Shown piece after piece: positions 24,066 through 32,801 of a DNA stretch of 63,257 nt. The position numbers and the translations under genes are program-made. The stretch is from NCBI RefSeq assembly GCF_900129225.1, contig NZ_FQUG01000011.1, positions 1 through 63,257 on the forward strand. The letters run 5' to 3'. The stretch's first letter is position 1. The number at the start of each line of letters is the position of its first letter. Below the pieces are notes generated by a model. It made no database searches. It saw only the letters and a program-made list of their open reading frames with translations, and had not been told where the DNA came from. The stretch is from Schwartzia succinivorans DSM 10502. GTDB taxonomy: Bacteria > Bacillota > Negativicutes > Selenomonadales > Selenomonadaceae.

Positions 24066-25361
24066 ATGGCAAAAGAGAGAGAATTAAAATTTGAGACACT
24101 GCAGCTTCACGTAGGACAGGAGCAGCCGGATCCGGTGACAGGCTCCCGCGCGGTTCCTATTTATCAGACGATGGCTTACGTATTCAACAATGCGCAGCAT
24201 GCGGCGGATCGCTTTGCGCTGAAGGATGCGGGCTTCGTTTACAGCCGTCTGACAAACCCGACGGAGGATGTTCTCTCCCGTCGTATTGCGGCTCTTGAGG
24301 GCGGCGTTGCAGCAGTTTCCGTTGCGTCAGGCGCTGCAGCTGTTACCTATGCGCTGGACGCACTGGTACAGAGCGGACAGCACATTGTCGCGGCTACGAC
24401 AATCTATGGCGGTACATTCAACCTCCTGCAGCACACACTGCCGACTCACGGCGTTGAGACGACATTTGTAGACCCGACAAAGGGACCGCAGGTTTTCGAG
24501 GAGGCTATCAAAGAGAATACACGGGTTGTGTACATCGAATCTGTCGGCAATCCGAACGCAAACATCATTGACATCGACGCTGTTGCCAAAATCGCTCATA
24601 AGCACGGCCTTCCGCTGGTGGTTGACAACACCTTTGCTACACCGTATCTTCTCCGTCCGATTGAACACGGCGCTGACGTTGTTGTCCACTCCGCATCCAA
24701 ATACATCGGCGGTCACGGCACTACCCTTGGCGGCGTAATCGTTGACGCTGGCAAGTTCGACTGGGTAAAGAGCGGCAAATTCCCGCAGCTGGTTGAGCCG
24801 AATGCAAGCTACCACGGCATCAGCTTTGCGAAAGATGTAGGCGCCGCAGCCCTCGCAACATACATCCGCACACTTACGCTTCGTGATGAAGGTGCTACGC
24901 TTTCACCGTTCCATGCGTTCATTCTCCTGCAGGGCGCGGAGACTCTCTCCCTCCGTGTAGAGCGTCATACGGAGAACGCACTGAAGGTTGTCGAATTCCT
25001 TGCGAAGCATCCGAAGGTGGAGAAGGTCAACCATCCGTCCCTCAAGAATCATCCGGACCATGAGCTTTACAAGAAATACTTCCCCAACGGAGGTATCTCC
25101 ATCTTTACATTTGAAATCAAGGGCGGAGAAAAAGAGGCGCAGGAATTCATCGACCACCTCAAGATTTTCTCCCTGCTTGCAAACGTTGCCGATGTCAAAT
25201 CTCTCGTCATCCATCCGGCAAGCACGACACATTCGCAGATGACAGAGGAGGAGCTGCTGTACTCCGGCATCAAACGCTCCACAATCCGCCTCTCCATCGG
25301 TACGGAGCATATAGACGACATCATCTGGGATCTCGACCAGGCACTCAAGGCAGTAAAGTAA
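24066..25361 (+). CDS. metY: O-acetylhomoserine sulfhydrylase (MetY)
   Basis: 431 residues of the Cys/Met metabolism PLP family. The length, N-terminal FETLQLHVGQEQPDP and YSRLTNPTEDVLSRR match MetY rather than the shorter MetB/MetC. The PLP lysine lies in HSASKYIGGHGT near residue 212. It makes homocysteine (or cysteine) from O-acetylhomoserine and sulfide. It is a single-gene unit behind a strong regulated promoter. The family can also accept O-acetylserine. Confidence 0.96.
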   Translation: MAKERELKFETLQLHVGQEQPDPVTGSRAVPIYQTMAYVFNNAQHAADRFALKDAGFVYSRLTNPTEDVLSRRIAALEGGVAAVSVASGAAAVTYALDALVQSGQHIVAATTIYGGTFNLLQHTLPTHGVETTFVDPTKGPQVFEEAIKENTRVVYIESVGNPNANIIDIDAVAKIAHKHGLPLVVDNTFATPYLLRPIEHGADVVVHSASKYIGGHGTTLGGVIVDAGKFDWVKSGKFPQLVEPNASYHGISFAKDVGAAALATYIRTLTLRDEGATLSPFHAFILLQGAETLSLRVERHTENALKVVEFLAKHPKVEKVNHPSLKNHPDHELYKKYFPNGGISIFTFEIKGGEKEAQEFIDHLKIFSLLANVADVKSLVIHPASTTHSQMTEEELLYSGIKRSTIRLSIGTEHIDDIIWDLDQALKAVK

Positions 25362-25391
25362 TATATCGCACAACAAAATAAGATACGACTG

Positions 25392-25440
25392 AAAAGCCGC
25401 GGCTGAATGAGTATTCATTCTGTTCGCGGCTTCTTTTTTT
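25392..25440 (+). terminator. Terminator of metY
   Basis: GCCGCG / CGCGGC close a hairpin containing an inner GAATGA/TCATTC-type stem, followed by TTCTTTTTTT. Confidence 0.85.
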
Positions 25441-25478
25441 ATACAAAAAAATTTTTTCTTTACATTTTATTAAATAAC

Positions 25479-25507
25479 TTGACAAGTTTACACATGAAGT
25501 TTATGAT
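25479..25507 (+). promoter_or_regulatory. Promoter of the BASS transporter gene
   Basis: TTGACA (25479-25484), 17 nt, TATGAT (25502-25507), about 60 nt upstream of the ATG. Confidence 0.75.
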
Positions 25508-25568
25508 AGAAAACATCGCAGGACAAATATATGTCCGCGTATAAAGTACATTTTTGGAGGGGTTTATT

Positions 25569-26543
25569 ATGGAAAGATTGAAACAAGCATCGCATCTATT
25601 GGCATCGCATACGGCGGGATTCGTCATTATTGCAGCCATTATTGCGTTCTTTGTGCCGCAGATGTTTGGCTGGGTAAAGGGCTTCAGCCAGATTATTATT
25701 CTTTCCGTAATTATGTTCAGCATGGGCCTTACACTTACTCTTGATGATTTCAAGGTGCTGGCTGCCCGTCCCTTTGATATTTTCATCGGTGCTGCCGCGC
25801 AGTATCTCATCATGCCGTTCTCCGCATATTTCCTTGCCAAAGGCCTCGGCCTTTCCAATGAGATTGCGGTTGGCCTTATTCTCGTGGGCTGCTGCCCGGG
25901 AGGCGTTTCTTCCAATATCATGAGCTTCCTCTGCCGTGGAGATGTACCTTTCTCCGTTGGCATGACGACAGCTTCGACACTTTTGGCACCGATTATGACT
26001 CCTGCCATGGTGCTTCTCCTTGCGGGGGAACGCATTGAAGTACCGGCTGCGGGAATGTTCCTCACAATTATTGAGACTGTTATTGTTCCTGTGCTTCTCG
26101 GCTTCTGGCTGAACTACCGCTACGGCGCGACACATACGATGGAGAACGTCCGTGAAATCATGCCGTCGGTTGCTGTTATCGGACTTGCCCTTATCGTTGG
26201 CGGCGTTATCGCTCTCCTTGGCGGCAACTTCTTCAACGCAGGCGTAATCATCTTCCTGGCTGTCCTTGCGCATAACGGTGTGGGCTATGTCCTTGGCTAT
26301 ACTGTCGGGCGTATCACAGGCATGAGCACTCCGAAGCGCCGCACGTTGTCTATCGAGGTCGGCATGCAGAACGCAGGTCTTGCAACAGGTCTTGCGGTTG
26401 CGCACTTCGCTGCATATCCGCACGCAGCACTTGCATGCGCCGTTTCCTGCGTATGGCACTCCATCTCCGGCACGCTTCTTGCAGGCTGGTTCGTACGCCG
26501 TGATGAAAAACACGAAGAAGAGGCTGCTGTATCTGTCGGATAA
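25569..26543 (+). CDS. Bile acid:sodium symporter (BASS) family transporter
   Basis: 324 residues from the ATG after GGAGGGG (the TTG at 25554 lies inside the ribosome site). About ten helices carry the BASS motifs GCCPGGVSSNIM near residue 110 and EVGMQNAGLATGLA near 265, where Na+ binds. Bacterial members move organic anions such as pantoate, pyruvate or keto acids more often than bile acids, so the substrate is open. It is monocistronic. Confidence 0.92.
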   Translation: MERLKQASHLLASHTAGFVIIAAIIAFFVPQMFGWVKGFSQIIILSVIMFSMGLTLTLDDFKVLAARPFDIFIGAAAQYLIMPFSAYFLAKGLGLSNEIAVGLILVGCCPGGVSSNIMSFLCRGDVPFSVGMTTASTLLAPIMTPAMVLLLAGERIEVPAAGMFLTIIETVIVPVLLGFWLNYRYGATHTMENVREIMPSVAVIGLALIVGGVIALLGGNFFNAGVIIFLAVLAHNGVGYVLGYTVGRITGMSTPKRRTLSIEVGMQNAGLATGLAVAHFAAYPHAALACAVSCVWHSISGTLLAGWFVRRDEKHEEEAAVSVG

Positions 26544-26567
26544 GCAAATATTAAAGTAAGTCCTTTG

Positions 26568-26595
26568 CGGGAGTCACTCAGTGGCTCCCGTTTTT
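26568..26595 (+). terminator. Terminator of the BASS gene
   Basis: A 10-bp stem CGGGAGTCAC / GTGGCTCCCG with a 3-nt loop, followed by TTTTTGCG. Confidence 0.88.
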
Positions 26596-26703
26596 GCGTG
26601 CCGATTTTGTATATGTGCTTGAATGTTTGATTTAATGGAATACCTGATAGTATTATTTATTGAAACGAAACGCAAAATAGGAATGTTTTGCCGTTGGGAA
26701 AAC

Positions 26704-26733
26704 TTGAACAATGGCACTTTCAAGAGGTATAAT
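26704..26733 (+). promoter_or_regulatory. serS promoter
   Basis: TTGAAC (26704-26709), 18 nt, TATAAT (26728-26733). The leader is only about 50 nt and has no T-box sequence. Confidence 0.7.
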
Positions 26734-26735
26734 AA

Positions 26736-28058
<1,323 letters not shown>

Positions 28059-28068
28059 GATGAATTGT

Positions 28069-28106
28069 AAATCCGCATCAGGTATTATGCCCGATGCGGA
28101 TTTTTT
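28069..28106 (+). terminator. serS terminator
   Basis: AAATCCGCATC / GATGCGGATTT stem with a 13-nt loop and TTTTTT tail. Confidence 0.9.
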
Positions 28107-28251
28107 GCGTATTATGTTCAGTTTTTCTTCCGGCCACAAACTCGTTTCAGACGGGGCTTTGCCATGTCGCGTTTGCTCCCCCCGACAGCCTTCGGCTGTA
28201 AGCCAACATGCCACCGGCATGTTGACACCCTCCCGGAGGGGGCTTTTAACT

Positions 28252-28303
28252 GCCTCCCTCCATGAGGGAGGTGGCGCGCCGCAGGCGTGACGGAGGGAGT
28301 GAT
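28252..28303. repeat. REP-like palindromic element, copy 1
   Basis: CCTCCCTC-CATG-GAGGGAGG followed by TGGCGCGCC-GCAGGCG and TGACGGAGGGAGTGA: two adjacent stems and a third strand that can re-pair with CCTCCCTC. Confidence 0.8.
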
Positions 28304-28620
28304 GTAGCGAAGTCTAAAGATATTTATCTGATTTCCACAAATAACTCCCATATATTCTATGCACGTTTCAGCCATAAATTTCTCTCAGACGGGGCTTTGC
28401 CCCTTCTGACTTCCCCACACGGTGGGAGACCCCCGTGCCCCCCTTTAACCGCTCCTTCGTCGCTCTGGGAACCCGCGGCGATACTCTCGTGGTAAGCTGC
28501 ACACTCCGTCTCCCGCGTCGTTACTGTATCTCCAAAGCCAATTAGTACAAGTTTTTTACATAGAAGTATATTGTATATCAAGTAGCATTTACCTCTACAT
28601 AGAGCTTGCCGCTAATCAGC

Positions 28621-28901
28621 CCTACCACGACAGTAGATTCGCGGGCGACGTGCAATATAGCCATAGAATAGAGCTGGCCGCGGGAAAAGGAAAAAAGCGA
28701 AGCGTTAGGAGGAGGGTGTCCAGCGGGAACGTAGTTCCTGCGGTGGGGAAGGGCGAAGGGGCGACGCCCCGTCGCATGGAGTATTGGGCTATAACATGTC
28801 CAAAAATTTTTATCCTATTGTCTAAATTTAGTCCTATATTTTCTATAGTTGTTTCAGCTTTAATGCTCGTCGCGCTTGCTCCCCCCCGACAGCCTTCGGC
28901 T
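28621..28901. repeat. Long module (c), copy 1
   Basis: It begins CCTACCACGACAGTAGATTC, contains the self-complementary GCGGGAACGTAGTTCCTGC and GGGGCGACGCCCC, and ends near GACAGCCTTCGGCT. It differs from 29907-30186 at only a few percent of positions by eye. Confidence 0.85.
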
Positions 28902-28936
28902 GCCACCCCCCCCCTCCCGGAGGGGGGCTTTTAACT

Positions 28937-28987
28937 GCCGCCCTCCTAGAGGGAGGTGGCACGCTGAAAGCGTGGCGGAGGGAGTGA
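28937..28987. repeat. REP-like palindromic element, copy 2
   Basis: GCCCTCCTAGAGGGAGG followed by TGGCACGCTGAAAGCGTG and GCGGAGGGAGTGA. The flank TGATGTAGCGAAGTCTAAAG matches copy 1, so the repeated unit extends beyond the hairpin. Confidence 0.8.
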
Positions 28988-29016
28988 TGTAGCGAAGTCT
29001 AAAGATATTTATCTGA

Positions 29017-29063
29017 TTTCCACAAATAACTCCCATATATTTCCACAAATAACTCCCATATAT
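29017..29063. repeat. Short tandem duplication inside the array
   Basis: TTCCACAAATAACTCCCATA occurs twice in tandem here but only once in the equivalent position of the first unit (near 28332), a recent slippage or recombination event. Confidence 0.8.
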
Positions 29064-29370
29064 TCTATGCACGTTTCAGCCATAAATTTCTTTCAGACGG
29101 GGCTTTGCCCCTTCTGGCTTCCCCACATGGTGGGAGCCCCCCGTGACCCCCTCTAACCGCCTGACGGCTCGAGGAACCCGCGGCGTTACTCTCGTGGTAA
29201 GCTGCACATTCCGTCTCCCGCGTCGTTACTGTATTGGTGAAGCTGATTAGCGGTAAAGCCTATGAAATAGCTGACGCATTTAGTTTTATATAAAGCTATG
29301 CGATTTCTATTTTAGTCATTTAGTTATGACATACACATTTATTTCTATGTAACGCCAGCCACAAACTGGC

Positions 29371-29545
29371 CCTACCACGACAGTAAATTCGCGGGTGACG
29401 TGCAATGTAGCCATAGAATACAGGTCGCCGCGGGAAAAGAAAAAAGCGAAGCGTTAAAAGAAAGGTGTCCAGCGGGAACGTAGTTCCTGCGGTGGGGAAG
29501 AGCGAAGGGGCGACGCCCCGTCGCATGGAGTATTTAGCTATAACG
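29371..29545. repeat. Long module (c), shortened copy 2
   Basis: Matches the first ~175 bp of the long module (CCTACCACGACAGTAAATTC to TCGCATGGAGTATT) and then diverges. Confidence 0.75.
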
Positions 29546-29906
29546 AAGGCTAAAGATATTTATCTGTTTTTTTAAAATTGATCTGATATATTCCATATTT
29601 GCTACAGCCATAAACTCGTCTCAGACGGGGCTTTGCCCCTTCTGACTTTCCCACACGGGGGACAAATTCCCCCATGTCCCCTTTATTTAACCGCTTCTCC
29701 CGTCGCTCTAGAAACCCGCGGCTTTTCACTAGTGACAGGCTGCACACTCCGTCGCCCGCGTCGTAACTGTACTGGTGAAGCTGATTAGTGGTAAGTTTAT
29801 GGGATATCTAAAGTATTTACTGCTATGTAATGCTGCACGTTTTCTATGTAAACATTTAGTTTTGACGTACGCATTTATTTCTATGTAAAGCCAGCCACAA
29901 ACTGGC

Positions 29907-30186
29907 CCTACCACGACAGTAGATTCGCGGGTGACGTGCAATATAGCCATAGAATAGAGCTGACCGCGGGAAAAGGAAAAAAGCGAAGCGTTAGGAGGAA
30001 GGTGTTCAGCGGGAACGTAGTTCCTGCGGTGGGGAAGGGCGAAGGGGCGACGCCCCGTCGCATACTGTATTGGGCTATAACATGTCCAAAAATTTTTATC
30101 CTATTGTCTAAATTTAGTCCTATATTTTCTATATTTGTTTCAGCTTTAATGCTCGTCGCGCTTGCTCCCCCCCGACAGTCTTTGGC
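29907..30186. repeat. Long module (c), copy 3
   Basis: Full-length and nearly identical to 28621-28901, including the AT-rich middle (AACATGTCCAAAAATTTTT). Confidence 0.85.
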
Positions 30187-30409
30187 TTGGCGCGTAGCGT
30201 CGGAGGGAGTGACATTCCTCACGTCGCTCGGGGAACCCGCGGCGTTACTCTCGTGGCAAGCTGTACACTCCGTCTCCCGCGTCGCAACTATACTACTAAA
30301 GCCGATTAGTGGTAAATCCAAGGCACATCTAAAGCATTTAATTCTATGTAACGCCAGCCACTAATCGGCTCGGGCACGACAGTAGATTCGCGGGTTGACG
30401 CGTATAAGA

Positions 30410-30460
30410 GCCTCCCTCACGGAGGGAGGTGGCACGCTGAAAGCGTGACGGAGGGAGTGA
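30410..30460. repeat. REP-like palindromic element, copy 3
   Basis: GCCTCCCTCACGGAGGGAGG, TGGCACGCTGAAAGCGTG and ACGGAGGGAGTGA: the most regular copy of the family. Confidence 0.85.
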
Positions 30461-30595
30461 ATAAGCTACGCCGCGGGAAAAGAAAACTTATTTGATTCAT
30501 ATTTTCCCTGTATACGGTGCATCATCTTGTTTTCATGACGCAAAAAAATAATTGTGGTAAAATAATAAATTAGTCAGAAAGAAAAAGGTGAGATT

Positions 30596-31933
30596 ATGAT
30601 AGAACGGATTCCACCGCAGAACATCGAAGCGGAACAGGCCGTCCTTGGAGCGATGCTCATTAAAAAGGAGGCTGTCATTGAGGCGATGGAAATTCTCCGT
30701 CCGGAGGATTTTTACAGGGACGCGCACCGCGTCGTCTTTGAAGCGATAATGGCGGTGTTCCAGAATGACAGCGCTGTTGACATGATTACTGTCACGGAGC
30801 AGCTGAAAAAATCCGATCTTTTGGACAAGGCCGGCGGTGTTGCCGGGGTTACGGCTCTCGCCAATGCCGTTCCTACGGCGGCTAACGTCGTATATCATGC
30901 GAAGATTGTCCGTGAGAAGGCGGAGCTCCGCGAGCTTATAAACGCGGGTTCGGAGATAACGGGCTGGGCCTTTGAGGATAGCGATGATGTGGATGCTGTC
31001 ATGGATAAGGCGGAAAAACGTATTCTTGAGGTCACGGCGCGTGAAAACTCGGCTGATTTCACCTCCATGAAGGATATCGTCATAAGCGTTTTCAAGCAGA
31101 TAGAGGAACGCTCTACCAATAAGGGAGGCCTTACGGGTGTGGCATCGGGATTTACGGATCTCGACAGGCTGACCTCAGGCTTTCAGCCCTCTGACCTCAT
31201 TCTCGTGGCGGCGCGCCCGTCCATGGGTAAGACGGCATTCACACTGAATATCGCATCCTATGTGGCTGTGCATCTTGATAAGCCTGTGGCATTCTTCTCC
31301 CTTGAAATGTCAAAGGAGCAGCTGGCTCAGCGTATGCTCTGCTCCGAGGGTGGAATTGATTCCCAGCGCCTCAGGAACGGCGATATGAAGGATGAGGACT
31401 GGGAGCACGTCATTGCGGCGGCAGACAGGCTCACCTATGCGCCTGTTTTCATAGACGATACGCCGGGTATCACCGTAATGGAGCTTCGTTCAAAGGCCCG
31501 CCGTATAAAGGCCGAGCACGGTCTTTCAATGGTTATAATCGACTATCTCCAGCTCATGTCGGGCAAGGGCTCCAAGAACGGCGACAACCGTCAGCAGGAG
31601 ATTTCGGAGATATCCCGTTCATTAAAGGCACTGGCCCGTGAGCTGAAGGTGCCTGTCATTGCTCTTTCACAGCTTTCGCGAAGCGTCGAGTCCCGTCAGG
31701 TGAAGCGGCCCATGCTCTCAGATTTGCGTGAGTCAGGCTCCCTTGAGCAGGACGCGGATATCGTAATGTTCCTCTACCGTGAGGATTATTATGACAAGGA
31801 AACTGAGCAGCAGAACGTTACCGAGGTCATCGTAGCAAAGCACAGAAACGGACCTATCGACACAGTCCGTCTCTATTTCGATAAGGAATTCACGAGGTTT
31901 GCGAATTTTGCCGGGAATATACCGGATCAGTGA
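30596..31933 (+). CDS. dnaB: Replicative DNA helicase DnaB
   Basis: 445 residues. The N-terminal helical domain (PPQNIEAEQAVLGAML) is followed by the RecA-like motor with Walker A ARPSMGKTAF near residue 208 and the conserved FSLEMSKEQLAQRML, IDYLQLM and LSQLSRSVE motifs. It forms the hexameric helicase that unwinds the replication fork. No intein is present. AAAGGTGAG precedes the ATG. The next gene starts 11 nt after the stop and is probably co-transcribed. Confidence 0.98.
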   Translation: MIERIPPQNIEAEQAVLGAMLIKKEAVIEAMEILRPEDFYRDAHRVVFEAIMAVFQNDSAVDMITVTEQLKKSDLLDKAGGVAGVTALANAVPTAANVVYHAKIVREKAELRELINAGSEITGWAFEDSDDVDAVMDKAEKRILEVTARENSADFTSMKDIVISVFKQIEERSTNKGGLTGVASGFTDLDRLTSGFQPSDLILVAARPSMGKTAFTLNIASYVAVHLDKPVAFFSLEMSKEQLAQRMLCSEGGIDSQRLRNGDMKDEDWEHVIAAADRLTYAPVFIDDTPGITVMELRSKARRIKAEHGLSMVIIDYLQLMSGKGSKNGDNRQQEISEISRSLKALARELKVPVIALSQLSRSVESRQVKRPMLSDLRESGSLEQDADIVMFLYREDYYDKETEQQNVTEVIVAKHRNGPIDTVRLYFDKEFTRFANFAGNIPDQ

Positions 31934-31944
31934 GGAGGATAACT

Positions 31945-32349
31945 ATGGAATATCATTGGGAAAAAAGGGGAATTGTAAAGGCGGTAGTCTTTTCGTTTAT
32001 CACCTGCGGAATATACGGTATTTACTGGATGTACGCACTTACCAACGAGTGTCACGAGGCGGCAGGCCGTCAGACAACTGCGTCGGGCGGTATGGCATGT
32101 CTGTACACCTTCGTTACCTGCGGTATATATTATTTTTACTGGCTTTACAAGATGGGTGCAACACTCAGTGAAGCAAAGCGCAATCGCGGAATTTACGTAG
32201 ACGGGGACGACAGCATCATGTATCTGCTGTTTGCTTTCTTCGGTCTTGCCATCGTCAGTGAGGCGCTTATCCAGAGCACATTGAACGACCTTTATGATTT
32301 TGACGAAGCTGTGGCACGGGGTGAAAACCTTCCGACTGCGCAGGGATAA
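31945..32349 (+). CDS. DUF4234 membrane protein
   Basis: 134 residues from the ATG preceded by GAGGAGG. It has two copies of the helix motif FxTCGIYxxYW (SFITCGIYGIYWMY and TFVTCGIYYFYWLY) and a third helix, typical of DUF4234. Function unknown. It lies between dnaB and a DUF2752 gene in what looks like one operon. Confidence 0.85.
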   Translation: MEYHWEKRGIVKAVVFSFITCGIYGIYWMYALTNECHEAAGRQTTASGGMACLYTFVTCGIYYFYWLYKMGATLSEAKRNRGIYVDGDDSIMYLLFAFFGLAIVSEALIQSTLNDLYDFDEAVARGENLPTAQG

Positions 32350-32352
32350 GAT

Positions 32353-32730
32353 ATGGAATCAGAGCGCAGGAATGCTGCTTTGAAAAAGTACGGCGGGCTC
32401 CTTTTTCTGGGGCTCGCCTATTTTGCGTTTATAAAGCTCACAGGGCTGAGTATTCCATGCCCGTTCCATTATCTTACGGGATTTTTGTGCCCGGGCTGCG
32501 GAATCACGGAGCTTTTCCTTTCTCTCTTCTGCGGCGATGTAGAGGGAGCTTTCCGCGCAAATCAGATGCTTTTTGTGCTGGGGCCTTTTATACTTGCCCT
32601 TATCCTGCGTGATGAAATCGGCTGGATAAGAACGGGAAAGAGGCCTGAACTGCCTTCGTGGGTTTGGAAATTTTTCCTTGCGGCGTTTGCGCTTTTTACT
32701 CTGTGGAGGAATTTTCCTTTAAGTAAATAA
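32353..32730 (+). CDS. DUF2752 membrane protein
   Basis: 125 residues with three hydrophobic segments and the family motif CPFHYLTGFLCPGCGIT (cysteines near residues 36, 45 and 48), which could bind a metal. It starts 3 nt after the DUF4234 stop. Function unknown. Confidence 0.87.
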   Translation: MESERRNAALKKYGGLLFLGLAYFAFIKLTGLSIPCPFHYLTGFLCPGCGITELFLSLFCGDVEGAFRANQMLFVLGPFILALILRDEIGWIRTGKRPELPSWVWKFFLAAFALFTLWRNFPLSK

Positions 32731-32801
32731 GCCCGGCAGGATATTTTTTCTTTGCGGCGAATATTTGTTAGTAGATAAACTAAGCCAAAGGGGGGAAAGG
32801 T

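Larger units (their letters stand above)
28107..30520. repeat. 2.4-kb gene-free mosaic of repeated, partly palindromic modules
   Basis: No convincing gene lies between serS and dnaB. Several modules recur. (a) AGACGGGGCTTTGCC words occur near 28149, 28387, 29095 and 29624. (b) A ~62-bp module GGAACCCGCGGCG...CTCGTGGTAAGCTGC occurs near 28467, 29172, 29710 and 30230. (c) A ~280-bp module beginning CCTACCACGACAGTAGATTC occurs at 28621-28901 and 29907-30186, almost identical, and shortened at 29371-29545. (d) REP-like hairpin elements occur near 28252, 28937 and 30411. Start and end of modules (b) and (c) are roughly inverted copies of each other. All ORFs in it are short, repeat with the modules and lack ribosome sites. 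Confidence 0.85.

Noticed and set aside
28118-30364. Several 65-142-codon ORFs in the serS-dnaB gap, some resembling each other
   Set aside because: They repeat because the DNA modules repeat. They lack ribosome sites, cross palindromes and change frame between copies.
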